Source: Bacteroidaceae bacterium (GTDB taxonomy: Bacteria; Bacteroidota; Bacteroidia; Bacteroidales; Bacteroidaceae). From it: a DNA stretch of 64,000 bases. Made by a program: the position numbers and the translations under genes. This document shows, one piece after another, positions 54,009-62,317 of the stretch. The stretch's first letter is position 1. Each line of letters begins with the position of its first letter. Below the pieces are notes generated by a model. The model saw only the letters and a list, made by a program, of their open reading frames with translations. It was not told the origin of the DNA and searched no databases. The stretch lies in NCBI GenBank assembly GCA_017940605.1, contig JAGAYF010000006.1, positions 1 to 64,000 on the forward strand, in the 5' to 3' direction.

Positions 54009-54455
54009 CTACTCACTCGCTTTCTGCCGCCATGTCCTCCACAGGCTCTTGCAGTATTCCCAACCACCGGTAGACCACAGGGCCAAAAAGATCAACACAG
54101 GCTGAAAGAACAGACGCACCAGGCGTTGTTGGTCGGTGTCAAGGCCAAAGGCACTGATGTGATTTGCATATTGGTTGATGTTGCCAGGGAAGATGGCTAT
54201 GTAGAAAAGTGCCAGCAACGTGCCTACGAGGGCCTTTTTCCTCCACAGGAACAGCATGGCTAGGCCCAGCACAATCTCCACCACGCCCGATGCCAACACC
54301 ACAAAGTCGGTGAAGCCCTCACTGAACTGCAACCACGTTGGCACTTGGGCAATGAATTCCTGCCGCGCCACTGTAAGGTGCGTCACGCCGGCAAATGTCA
54401 TGAACGCCCCCAGCAACATGCGGACAAGCAATTTGGCATGCATCACCATGGCCAT
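54009..54455 (-). CDS. DoxX-like membrane protein
   Basis: This 148-residue protein has four predicted membrane helices (LVRMLLGAFMTFAGVTHL, FVVLASGVVEIVLGLAMLFL, ALVGTLLALFYIAIFPGNI, LVRLFFQPVLIFLALW). The layout matches the DoxX/MauE superfamily. Proteins of this group are often linked to redox or sulfur stress. It starts 6 bp after the ferritin-like gene and is surely co-transcribed with it. A conserved PGNINQYANH segment in the third loop is typical of the subfamily. Confidence 0.85.
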   Translation of the reverse strand: MAMVMHAKLLVRMLLGAFMTFAGVTHLTVARQEFIAQVPTWLQFSEGFTDFVVLASGVVEIVLGLAMLFLWRKKALVGTLLALFYIAIFPGNINQYANHISAFGLDTDQQRLVRLFFQPVLIFLALWSTGGWEYCKSLWRTWRQKASE

Positions 54456-54461
54456 CTATTT

Positions 54462-54917
54462 TCAGAGTTGCTGCAACAGCCAGTTCTGTGCCCCAATGCA
54501 CTCGATCATGTCCATAGCACCCTGACTCCAGTACAGGTCTTCCTCCTCGTCCTTCAGGTAGTCTTTCAGTAGGTCATAGGTTGTGGGATCATCCTTCAGT
54601 TCGGCCATACACTTCATGAGCATATCCACGCCAGGCTCCTGAATGGCCAGGTCGGCCTTCACGTAATCGAGGGGATTCTTGATGAGTTCACGCTCCTTCA
54701 TGCCCTCAAACTTCACTTCGCCGCCGAGGTCGAGAATGCGCTCTGTGAACTTCTCCACCCAGCCCATTTCTTCATTAAAGTGATCGATGTACTTCTGTCC
54801 GAGCTTTATGAAACCCTGCGACTTGAAAATCATACCCTGCTGCTTATGAACGACAGCACCTTCTGCAAGGTGGGTTACAAAAAACTGCAATGCTTCGATT
54901 GACTTATTCTTGTCCAT
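54462..54917 (-). CDS. Ferritin-like four-helix protein
   Basis: This 151-residue protein has the length and helical pattern of bacterioferritin or Dps-like proteins, and its four amphipathic helices are clear. The usual ferroxidase motif E-x-x-H appears altered: the second helix reads HFNEEMGWVEK and the fourth reads DYLKDEEEDLYWSQG, so tryptophan stands near where histidine is expected. It may therefore store or bind iron differently, or have another role in oxidative stress. A minus-strand -7 box (TACCTTTG) is at 54958-54965. It forms a two-gene operon with DoxX and is divergent from the AraC regulator, which may control it. Confidence 0.72.
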   Translation of the reverse strand: MDKNKSIEALQFFVTHLAEGAVVHKQQGMIFKSQGFIKLGQKYIDHFNEEMGWVEKFTERILDLGGEVKFEGMKERELIKNPLDYVKADLAIQEPGVDMLMKCMAELKDDPTTYDLLKDYLKDEEEDLYWSQGAMDMIECIGAQNWLLQQL

Positions 54918-55079
54918 AATTCTAATTTTGTAATGATGTTAATAATAAATTTGAGTGCAAAGGTAGGGCAAATCAAGCACGGTAACACAATCCCTAGCAA
55001 ACAACAATTAGTCTGAAACGAACATCCAGTCCATTTTTCTTCGTATCTTTGCCCCGACATCCACACTCACCATCCATAT

Positions 55080-55961
55080 ATGTACACATTGCGCGACTTT
55101 TTCCTATCCGTCCTGGGCGCAGACGCCACAGACATTCCGTCCGATGAGATATGCTGCACGGAGACCGACACAGAAATGACCTTCTACACCAACCGCATGC
55201 AAGACTCACTGGCGGCATACACCTACACACTGGTGGAACAGGGCAGTCTCGACCTCATCTACAACGGCCGCACGCTCACACTGGAGCGCGGCGACCTCTA
55301 CATTTACTCCCCAGGATTCCAGGTGGCCATCGTCAGCGGTTCGCAGGACTACCGCGGCATCTGTCTCATGGCCGACGAGGGCATGACGCTCCAAATGCCT
55401 ACCATACGCGACATCATACGCACAGCCTACCTGCCCATTGCCGAATGGGGACAGCCCGTGGTGCGCGTGCCACAGGACAGCCTGGACCGCCTGCGCCGCC
55501 GCATGCACGAAGTCATCAGCTACCAAGCGTCACACCACCGCTTCCGCGCCGAAGCCCTGCGCACGCTCTACACACTCTTCCTGCTCGACCTTACCGACAT
55601 TCAGGAACGGGTCACAGGCACACACCTGCACGGCGAGCGCACCGCCGAACTGTTCATAGGCTTCATGCGCCTGCTGCCGCAACATTTTGCAGAACACCAC
55701 GACATACCCTTCTATGCCGCCCAGCTCTGCATCACTCCCACCCACCTTTCGCGCATCGTCCGCCAGATCACCGGCCGCACCGTGGTGGACTATATCAGCC
55801 AAATGCTGCTCATGGAAGCCACATGGCTTCTGCAGACCACTGATCTCAGCATGTCGGCCATAGCCGAACGCCTACACTTTGCCGACCAGTCGAGCTTCAG
55901 CAAGTTCTTCATCCGTCTGAAAGGCCTTACGCCGCGCGAATTCCGCATGAGGAACATCTGA
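55080..55961 (+). CDS. AraC-family transcriptional regulator
   Basis: This 293-residue protein has an N-terminal cupin-like sensor domain (YTYTLVEQGSLDLIYNGRTL, LERGDLYIYSPGFQVAI) and a C-terminal AraC DNA-binding domain with two helix-turn-helix units (FYAAQLCITPTHLSRIVRQI and LSMSAIAERLHFADQSSFSK, then FIRLKGLTPREFR). The -7 box TATCTTTG at 55044-55051 gives a leader of about 25 nt. It is divergent from the ferritin-like/DoxX operon across 162 bp, a usual layout for a local regulator. The signal it senses is unknown. Confidence 0.9.
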   Translation: MYTLRDFFLSVLGADATDIPSDEICCTETDTEMTFYTNRMQDSLAAYTYTLVEQGSLDLIYNGRTLTLERGDLYIYSPGFQVAIVSGSQDYRGICLMADEGMTLQMPTIRDIIRTAYLPIAEWGQPVVRVPQDSLDRLRRRMHEVISYQASHHRFRAEALRTLYTLFLLDLTDIQERVTGTHLHGERTAELFIGFMRLLPQHFAEHHDIPFYAAQLCITPTHLSRIVRQITGRTVVDYISQMLLMEATWLLQTTDLSMSAIAERLHFADQSSFSKFFIRLKGLTPREFRMRNI

Positions 55962-56000
55962 CCACACCCTGCCATTCTCCCCATGGGCCTCACCCCTGCA

Positions 56001-56100
56001 CGATTGCGCCCCGTTGGTCCACCTTTTGCGCCCCGCCCGCGATTTCCCAGGCCGCATCGGGAGGTGTTTCACGCCCCGTCCGGGCACTTCCTGCGCCCCT
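56001..56100 (+). repeat. Intergenic repeat family, copy C
   Basis: It contains GATTGCGCCCCG, CTTTTGCGCCCCGC, GATTTCCCAGGCCGCATCGG, TTTCACGCCCCG and CTTCCTGCGCCCC, matching the order of blocks in copy B. It occupies the first part of the 453-bp convergent gap between the AraC gene and the lipoprotein gene. The tandem array at 56213-56311 occupies the later part. Confidence 0.55.
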
Positions 56101-56212
56101 CAGATGGTCTCCCGTCGGCCACCCTATTCCGCTGGCACGTCCCTCTTTGTCCTTACGTGGGATATGCCCGTCCAGAACCTCACGACGGGCATGCAGCATG
56201 GGTGCGGCGGAT

Positions 56213-56311
56213 GGAAGCACTCCTACCTGCCGAAGGAAGCACTCCTTCTCGGGCAAGGAAGCACTCCTTCAGAAACAAGGAAGCACTCCTCCGGCAGCAA
56301 GGAAGCACTCC
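56213..56311. repeat. Five-unit tandem array, 22-bp period
   Basis: GGAAGCACTCC occurs at 56213, 56235, 56257, 56279 and 56301, always exactly 22 bp apart. The first four units read GGAAGCACTCCT, eight variable bases, AA. The variable octamers are ACCTGCCG, TCTCGGGC, TCAGAAAC and CCGGCAGC. The period is not a multiple of three, so it is not a coding repeat. Two helical turns fit the spacing, so the cores face the same side of the DNA. No function can be assigned. Confidence 0.85.
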
Positions 56312-56414
56312 GCTGCACGCCAAAGGGGCATCGGGCGAAAAACAAAAGGATAACGAATGGAGAATCAGCCTATTTCAAACGACTTGAAACCAGCCGTTCC
56401 TCGGCACATGAGGA

Positions 56415-56846
56415 CTACCGGCCCTGATAGACCAACGTGCCCAGCATGGACGACTGTTCGACAATGGTACGGGCCTTGGCATTGAATTTCAGCTTCTGGT
56501 TGCCTGTCAATTCGTAATGGACGGTGACGTTGCTGCCCTTCCGTTTCCAGGTAAAGTCGGTGCACTGGCCCGATGAGAAGAACTGGCCCGTGCCGTCGGA
56601 ATAGAAGACGTAGGACTCCCTGACGCGCTTGCAGTCATACGAGCCCACCAAGGGGTCGGCGGCCCGGGGCTCGGGCTGCACCTCGGGCTGGGCAACAGGT
56701 TGGGTATCGGGCACAGCGGCCGTGGCGGCGGGCAGGATTTCGCAACTGTCTTCCGGCGCGGCAGTCGGGGCAGGGAGCGGCCTTCGGCCATGGTTGCAGG
56801 AAACAAGCGACAAGGTGATGGCAAAAATCAAGACGGGGGTTTTCAT
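56415..56846 (-). CDS. Small lipoprotein of unknown function
   Basis: This 143-residue protein has a lipoprotein signal (MKTPVLIFAITLSLVSCNHG, lipidated Cys17). A proline- and alanine-rich linker (residues about 20-65, PVAQPEVQPEPRA) connects the anchor to a small C-terminal beta-domain (LVGSYDCKRVRESYVFYSDG, then FTWKRKGSNVTVHYELTG) that looks like a lipocalin-type or copper-resistance-like barrel. The function is unknown. It lies 18 bp after the SHOCT gene on the same strand and is probably co-transcribed with it. Confidence 0.75.
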   Translation of the reverse strand: MKTPVLIFAITLSLVSCNHGRRPLPAPTAAPEDSCEILPAATAAVPDTQPVAQPEVQPEPRAADPLVGSYDCKRVRESYVFYSDGTGQFFSSGQCTDFTWKRKGSNVTVHYELTGNQKLKFNAKARTIVEQSSMLGTLVYQGR

Positions 56847-56864
56847 ATGGGTTACAATAAAATG

Positions 56865-57821
56865 CTATGACAGCAGCTTCGTTTTTTGGGCGGCAAATTC
56901 GGCTTCGCTCAGGATGCCCTGTTCCTTCAGTCCGGCCAACTTGGTCAATTCGTCGGCCACGGAGACGCTGGGTTGCGGGGATGGCGGCGTGCCTAGGCCC
57001 GCCCTTTCCGTGCGGTCCACCTCGTCGATGACGACTGAGGTCATGTCCTTTATCTCTTGGGCTTTCTTCAGTGCCCGCTCCACCTTGTAGTAGTCGGGGG
57101 CTGAGGGCTTGACGGGCATCATGTTGAGAAACAGGATTTCAAACGTGGGCGTGGCAACGTCTCTCAACAGGAACTTGACCGCCACGCGGCCTATCTTCTG
57201 CCCATGCGTGGCACTGCCCGACAGGCCGCCCACCACTGCGCCGGCCTCGCCCAAGAGCGCTCCACCCACCAAAGCACCGCCCAGCGCACGGGCCGTCGAT
57301 TTCTCGGATACCATGACCCCGTCGGTCACAATGCTCACGGAGAGCAGGTCGGAGTACCTGACCACCTTATATTCGGGCTTCAAGTCATCGAAGTTGTAGA
57401 GCAGCAACTTCTTCCTGCGGCCGTCGATGGCCACCATGCCGTTGCCGTCGTAAACGGAATGGGTCAGGCCGAAATCCTTGATTTCATACTCCTGGAAACC
57501 CTGGGCATCCGTCTTGACAAAAAGGAGGCGGTTCCTGTCCTTGCTGGGCACGGCATGCCACTTGCCCGAGCAGGCAATCTCGGCACTTGTGTCATAGCCG
57601 GACTGAAGACGGGTACGCACCATAGCGTCGTAGGTACTCCTGGCTTCACTCCCCTCAATGCTTTCCGCACCGAACAGGGAAACAGTAATGGCAATGAGAA
57701 AAACCACGCTGCACGCAATGAAGATATACAGAAATGCATCGGACTTCGTGATGATGGCCAGGAGGAAACTGGCCGCGCCGACGATGAGCGACCACAACAG
57801 AATGCGCTTGAGGATTTTCAT
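56865..57821 (-). CDS. Membrane protein with C-terminal SHOCT domain
   Basis: This 318-residue protein begins with two membrane helices (residues about 7-24 and 30-49). A cytoplasmic part follows with a PH-like pattern (KLLLYNFDDLKPEYKVVRYS, DLLSVSIVTDGVMVSEKS) and a glycine-rich hinge (ALGGALVGGALLGEAGAVVG). It ends in a SHOCT motif (ADELTKLAGLKEQGILSEAE, FAAQKTKLL). SHOCT domains are short oligomerisation modules found at the ends of many unrelated bacterial proteins. The function is unknown. The candidate small RNA lies just upstream on the same strand. Confidence 0.8.
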   Translation of the reverse strand: MKILKRILLWSLIVGAASFLLAIITKSDAFLYIFIACSVVFLIAITVSLFGAESIEGSEARSTYDAMVRTRLQSGYDTSAEIACSGKWHAVPSKDRNRLLFVKTDAQGFQEYEIKDFGLTHSVYDGNGMVAIDGRRKKLLLYNFDDLKPEYKVVRYSDLLSVSIVTDGVMVSEKSTARALGGALVGGALLGEAGAVVGGLSGSATHGQKIGRVAVKFLLRDVATPTFEILFLNMMPVKPSAPDYYKVERALKKAQEIKDMTSVVIDEVDRTERAGLGTPPSPQPSVSVADELTKLAGLKEQGILSEAEFAAQKTKLLS

Positions 57822-57862
57822 GTCTATTTCTTTTTTGACTTCTATCTACCCATATTAAAACA

Positions 57863-58038
57863 AAAAGAGGCGCAGACTTTCGCCATACGACTCTCGGCTC
57901 ACCACAAGCCACTTTCAAATATGGGGAAGCTGCGCCCTGTGTCAGGGCAGCTCCAATATTGAAAGTATGCTCGCTTCTCGCGGTGGTGATTGAGAGTCTA
58001 TTGAGCAAAGTATGTCATGCGTTCCTTTCGGATTGCAT
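57863..58038 (-). ncRNA. Candidate small RNA with long hairpin (6S-like)
   Basis: The 336-bp gap between two minus-strand genes holds a full transcription unit. A -7 box TACTTTTG is at 58042-58049. Then comes a long irregular helix: GAGAGTC (57992-57998) with GACTCTC (57889-57895), GTGGTG (57983-57988) with CACCAC (57900-57905), TTGAAAGT (57959-57966) with ACTTTCAA (57911-57918), and an apical CAGGGCAGCT hairpin (57943-57952 with 57928-57939). A terminator hairpin, GGCG (57869-57872) with CGCC (57881-57884), then runs into a T-rich tract on the minus strand. An unpaired 5' segment contains TACTTTGC, which resembles the -7 promoter box, as 6S RNAs mimic promoters. The RNA identity is inference. 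Confidence 0.62.
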
Positions 58039-58157
58039 GTGCAAAAGTAACAAAAATAAGGGAAATGGTGCTTGCCATTCAAATATAAAATATCGATATA
58101 AGGCAAATAATAGACCGTTCGTGTTCATGTTGCTAAATTTGTCGCAACAGATTACTA

Positions 58158-61061
58158 TTAACTTACTTGCCTTACACGTCTTCGATTTTCGCGCAACTTT
58201 TCTATATCCTGTGCTGTCATATTTTTAGAAATGAGTATCCCAGGCGAAGTAAGATTGCCGAACCGCGTCTCAAAGAAATCACATCCTGCCTCTCTATTGG
58301 TACATCGAAATAAACGATACGGAACGCCATTAGAGGATATTCCTTTTTTCAATGGAATGATTTTACCCTCAAGGCATTTGGGACACAAGTACGACCCAGC
58401 TTCAAATTTCATGACAAATTCACCAATGAATGGCGACGGTCTGAGTCTATCGTAAAGGACATACATTCTTTTCCTCGCGCGTGTCATTGCCACATAAAAC
58501 AAACGACGTTCTTCAGCAAAAGGAAATTGTTCACTCCTGCTTAATACAAAATCCAAAATCGGATCATCTTCTATCAAGGATGGGAAACCGTATGTTCCTT
58601 GGTTACAATTGACAAGAATCACATGGTCAGCTTCCAATCCCTTCGCCGAATGAACAGACATGAAATATATGTTCCGTCCTGCAATACTCAATTTGAGACG
58701 ATTATCCGCATGGTCTATCTTACCCTGAAAACCCACTGACAACGCATCATAATTGTATCGTCCCAACAGCATGACCGTTTCATCCTTAGGCAATGACGAT
58801 ACTATCATTTCCGCCTTTTTTAGCATTCCGTCTTCTTCAGAGTCACATTCCACAAAATTCAAATACGTCTGCTTAATATCCCCATCTGGAGGCATCATCG
58901 TTTTCTTTTTCTGAGCCGAATTTTTCATTATAAAAGTAGAAGACATATCTATAAGCGGCTGGTGAAAACGATATGTTGTTTCAATTTTACACCATTCTGT
59001 AAATCCGAAATACTGTTCAAAATCATAGAACAGAGAAATATCACTACCAGCAAAACGAAAGATGGATTGCCAATCATCACCCACACAATAGAGTTTGGTC
59101 TTGGGTTTATCTGAACGCAGTGCTTGCAAGAATTTATATCTATCTACAGAAATATCTTGGAACTCATCCACCAAAATATATTCGTATTGTTTCCATAGAC
59201 CCTCGCGGCACAAGGCCGTTGCTTGGATGATAACGTCCGAAAAGTCCATCTCGAAATTCTTTTCCAATTCTTCCTGATAAGCATCATAAAACGGTTTAAT
59301 AACCTTTATGAGTATATTTCGATTGCGTTTGTCGTTTTCTGACAGCATATATCCTTCTTTTGGCTCAGTGGATTGGAGCAACCCATCAATCGTTTTTTCA
59401 TTAGCCTTCATCAAAGTTATGAATGAAAAGAGAAGATTGAATACTGTCTTTTCCATTTGGCGGTTACGTTTCACCAACATATTATATAGTTCCTTGTCTG
59501 TTCGCTGTTTTATTGGCACACCGTATTCAGATAGTTGCTCGATGAGCTTTTGCTCCACAGTCCCATTGTGAAAATCTGCACTTGTCGTTTCAATAAGAAT
59601 TGTTCCATTCTGCCGATGGAACTTTCGCTTCCAATCTATACTTTCAAGGTATTTTTGATTCGCGACTTTCCAACCTCCCTTTGTTCCTTCGCCAAACCAT
59701 TGCGGCGTTTGCCCATTTCTATCAACAGCAAAATGCTCCAAATAGATGCATTGCCACTGGCCCTTTTCATTTTTGAAATAGATAGTAAAATCTGGCTTAT
59801 ATTGTCTACGTTCTGGAGTTCTAGTATTAATGGGGTAATCACATTCATATCTAAACAATATACCATACCGTGTCAAAATGGAACAAAGGCGTTTTTCTTC
59901 CTCACTTCGTGTGAAGATTACTTTTCCTTCTACATCAGGAAACAATGCATGAATGCCATACTTCTTTCTATCTTCATAATACGTAAATGCATCCATGTAA
60001 TCATGCTCCAATTTCATTAGCGACTGATAATTGATTATGTAATTAACGATAGCATGTAGAAAATCTTCACTCTCGGCAATTAACATACGGAACACATTAA
60101 GAGGCACGTCTGCTTCACATATGGACGGAGCTTGCCCTGTCACCTCGGCGATGATATGGTAGGCTAGACTATGAAATGTACCTGCACTTAATCCTTCTAT
60201 CTGCATACGTTTAGATAGTTCATTAGCTGCTTTTCTCGTATATGTAAGCAATAATATCTTTGTTGGATTAATACGTCGCCTTTCTACCAAATACTTTGCT
60301 TTGCCAACAATAGTAGAAGTTTTCCCGCTTCCAGCACTTGCAATTACGAGACAATTGTCTTCGAGTTTTACTATGGAATCCCTTTGCTGCATATCCAATG
60401 GATAACTATCCAATACATGATCAAAATATTGCTTGTTTGCATGTAATTCCTGTTCTACAAACCGTTTGTTGTGTTCCATACGCTCCGATTCAATTTTTCT
60501 CATAACCTGAGGTAATCGCTTACTTTCTTCATCAATTACACACTCTGCGTATTTCGGGAACACCAAATCAATCTTATCTTTTATCTTCTTGTATGAAGAA
60601 ACAATATCATCTAACTCCGAATAAGCAAAATAATGTGTTAGAGCAATCTTTGCACGATAAACATTCAGAAGTTTGGCCGAATCATTCTTCAATTCATTAA
60701 TAGCATAATACACCTTATTGCTCTCTAATATTTTTGATGAACTATTATCGATTAACTCCTTAAACTCTACAATTCCTAATTCATACAATATTTCCTCACT
60801 ATAATACTTATGACTTTCGAGTTCATAGATTGATGTCAGCAGCTTATTATGTCGTTTTTTGAACTCTGTTATATCATTCTCCACAACCAAATGAGTGGGC
60901 AACAACAATGCTTCTATTTCTTGTCGCGCTAAATTGATCTGATCAATCAAAACCATTGCTAACCTTTTGAATTTATGTTCACCTATCTTTCGAATGGCAT
61001 AACGGCACAGCAATATAACCACTAATAGGCCTATGATAGTATAGAGAATAGTTATTCGCAT
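58158..61061 (-). CDS. Helicase IV-like SF1 helicase with inserted nuclease-like domain
   Basis: This 967-residue protein has an N-terminal membrane segment (residues about 4-21), a helical coiled region to about 215, then a UvrD-type helicase core with Walker A ASAGSGKTST (about residue 244), VDEFQD (about residue 634), YRFHQPLID and SVHSAKGLEADHVIL. Between helicase motifs, residues about 405-500 form a nuclease-like insert (YKPDFTIYF, CIYLEHFAVD, TILIETTSADF), which matches the layout of helicase IV (HelD of E. coli). A topoisomerase-type zinc finger (CPKC, then a C-x6-C pair) is at about residues 895-925. The gene is clearly richer in A+T than its neighbours, a sign of transfer. A -7 box is at 61088-61095. 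Confidence 0.85.
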   Translation of the reverse strand: MRITILYTIIGLLVVILLCRYAIRKIGEHKFKRLAMVLIDQINLARQEIEALLLPTHLVVENDITEFKKRHNKLLTSIYELESHKYYSEEILYELGIVEFKELIDNSSSKILESNKVYYAINELKNDSAKLLNVYRAKIALTHYFAYSELDDIVSSYKKIKDKIDLVFPKYAECVIDEESKRLPQVMRKIESERMEHNKRFVEQELHANKQYFDHVLDSYPLDMQQRDSIVKLEDNCLVIASAGSGKTSTIVGKAKYLVERRRINPTKILLLTYTRKAANELSKRMQIEGLSAGTFHSLAYHIIAEVTGQAPSICEADVPLNVFRMLIAESEDFLHAIVNYIINYQSLMKLEHDYMDAFTYYEDRKKYGIHALFPDVEGKVIFTRSEEEKRLCSILTRYGILFRYECDYPINTRTPERRQYKPDFTIYFKNEKGQWQCIYLEHFAVDRNGQTPQWFGEGTKGGWKVANQKYLESIDWKRKFHRQNGTILIETTSADFHNGTVEQKLIEQLSEYGVPIKQRTDKELYNMLVKRNRQMEKTVFNLLFSFITLMKANEKTIDGLLQSTEPKEGYMLSENDKRNRNILIKVIKPFYDAYQEELEKNFEMDFSDVIIQATALCREGLWKQYEYILVDEFQDISVDRYKFLQALRSDKPKTKLYCVGDDWQSIFRFAGSDISLFYDFEQYFGFTEWCKIETTYRFHQPLIDMSSTFIMKNSAQKKKTMMPPDGDIKQTYLNFVECDSEEDGMLKKAEMIVSSLPKDETVMLLGRYNYDALSVGFQGKIDHADNRLKLSIAGRNIYFMSVHSAKGLEADHVILVNCNQGTYGFPSLIEDDPILDFVLSRSEQFPFAEERRLFYVAMTRARKRMYVLYDRLRPSPFIGEFVMKFEAGSYLCPKCLEGKIIPLKKGISSNGVPYRLFRCTNREAGCDFFETRFGNLTSPGILISKNMTAQDIEKLRENRRRVRQVS

Positions 61062-61238
61062 AATTGTTTAATATATCAATAAGAATGCAAAGATAATAAA
61101 ACTACGCAGGCCACTCTCTCCTTTCACTGAAATATTCTTTGTACCTTTGCAAAGCAAAATGAAAGACTTATACCATATTATATATTAGGTGGCAGGGATT
61201 CCATTCCATGAACATTGACGAAATTACAAAAGAAAGAG

Positions 61239-62156
61239 ATGAAAGTAGGTATCATACAGCAGCACAACACCGCCGACCACGACGATAACCGCAGCAGGTT
61301 GGCCAAGAGCATTCTCCAACTGGCGCAAGAGGGAGCAGAATTGGTGGTTTTGCAGGAGTTGCACGACGGATTGTACTTCTGCCAGACGGAAGATGTGAGC
61401 AATTTTGACCAAGCTGTCACCATCCCCGGACCTACTACGGACTTCTACAGCCAAGTGGCACGGAAAGCAGGCGTTGTATTGGTAACGTCGCTCTTTGAAA
61501 AAAGAATGGCGGGCCTGTATCACAACACGGCCGTAGTGTTTGAGAAAGACGGGAGCATCGCTGGCCTGTATCGCAAAATGCACATTCCCGACGACCCTGC
61601 CTACTACGAAAAGTTCTACTTCACCCCTGGTGACCTGGGCTTCCAACCCATCTCTACCAGCGTGGGCAGGTTGGGCGTACTCATTTGTTGGGATCAATGG
61701 TATCCCGAAGCTGCGCGCATCATGGCTTTGAGAGGAGCGGAAATCCTCATCTACCCCACCGCCATTGGCTACGAACCGACCGACTCTGCCGAAGAACAGC
61801 AACGGCAGCGCGAGGCTTGGGAGACGGTACAGCGCGGACATGCCATAGCCAACGGACTACATGTCATCAGCGTCAATCGCGTAGGCTTTGAACCCCATCC
61901 CCATTCTGCCACCGACAAAGGCATTCTGTTCTGGGGCAATTCCTTTGTAGCCGGTCCACAGGGAGAAATCATAGTCCGCGCCAGCACCGAGGAGGAAGAA
62001 AATCTATTGGTGGACATCAACCTACACCGCACAGAAGAAGTACGACGCTGGTGGCCCTTCCTGCGCGACCGCCGCATCGATGCCTTTGACTGCTTGCTGA
62101 AACGCTGCGGTGAAGAAGTGCATGCCTCTTCTCAAATAAAGGAAAAAAGGGAATAG
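61239..62156 (+). CDS. aguB: N-carbamoylputrescine amidase
   Basis: AguB hydrolyses N-carbamoylputrescine to putrescine, carbon dioxide and ammonia, the step after agmatine deiminase. It is a nitrilase-superfamily enzyme of 305 residues with the catalytic triad Glu40 (LQELHDG), Lys113 (YRKMHIP) and Cys150 (ICWDQWYPE). The block DDPAYYEKFYFTPGD is typical of this subfamily. A longer frame starts at 61215, but the ATG at 61239 (MKVGIIQQHN) fits the family. The -7 box TACCTTTG is at 61142-61149. AguA lies 12 kb away on the same strand, so the pathway is present but split. Confidence 0.94.
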   Translation: MKVGIIQQHNTADHDDNRSRLAKSILQLAQEGAELVVLQELHDGLYFCQTEDVSNFDQAVTIPGPTTDFYSQVARKAGVVLVTSLFEKRMAGLYHNTAVVFEKDGSIAGLYRKMHIPDDPAYYEKFYFTPGDLGFQPISTSVGRLGVLICWDQWYPEAARIMALRGAEILIYPTAIGYEPTDSAEEQQRQREAWETVQRGHAIANGLHVISVNRVGFEPHPHSATDKGILFWGNSFVAGPQGEIIVRASTEEEENLLVDINLHRTEEVRRWWPFLRDRRIDAFDCLLKRCGEEVHASSQIKEKRE

Positions 62157-62317
62157 TAGTTTTACGATAAAATTCAGATAAATCCACACAAAATATTACA
62201 AATTGATAATTTTTGATTGATAAAACTTAAAATTTTCATATTTTCCCAAGAAAAAAGTTTCATATTTCAAATATAAGTATTACTTTTGCATCGTCAAAAT
62301 ACGAAACATTTTACGAC

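Noticed and set aside
56213..56311. The 22-bp array as a CRISPR
   Set aside because: The constant part is only about 14 bp and the variable part 8 bp. CRISPR repeats and spacers are each more than 20 bp. No cas gene is present.
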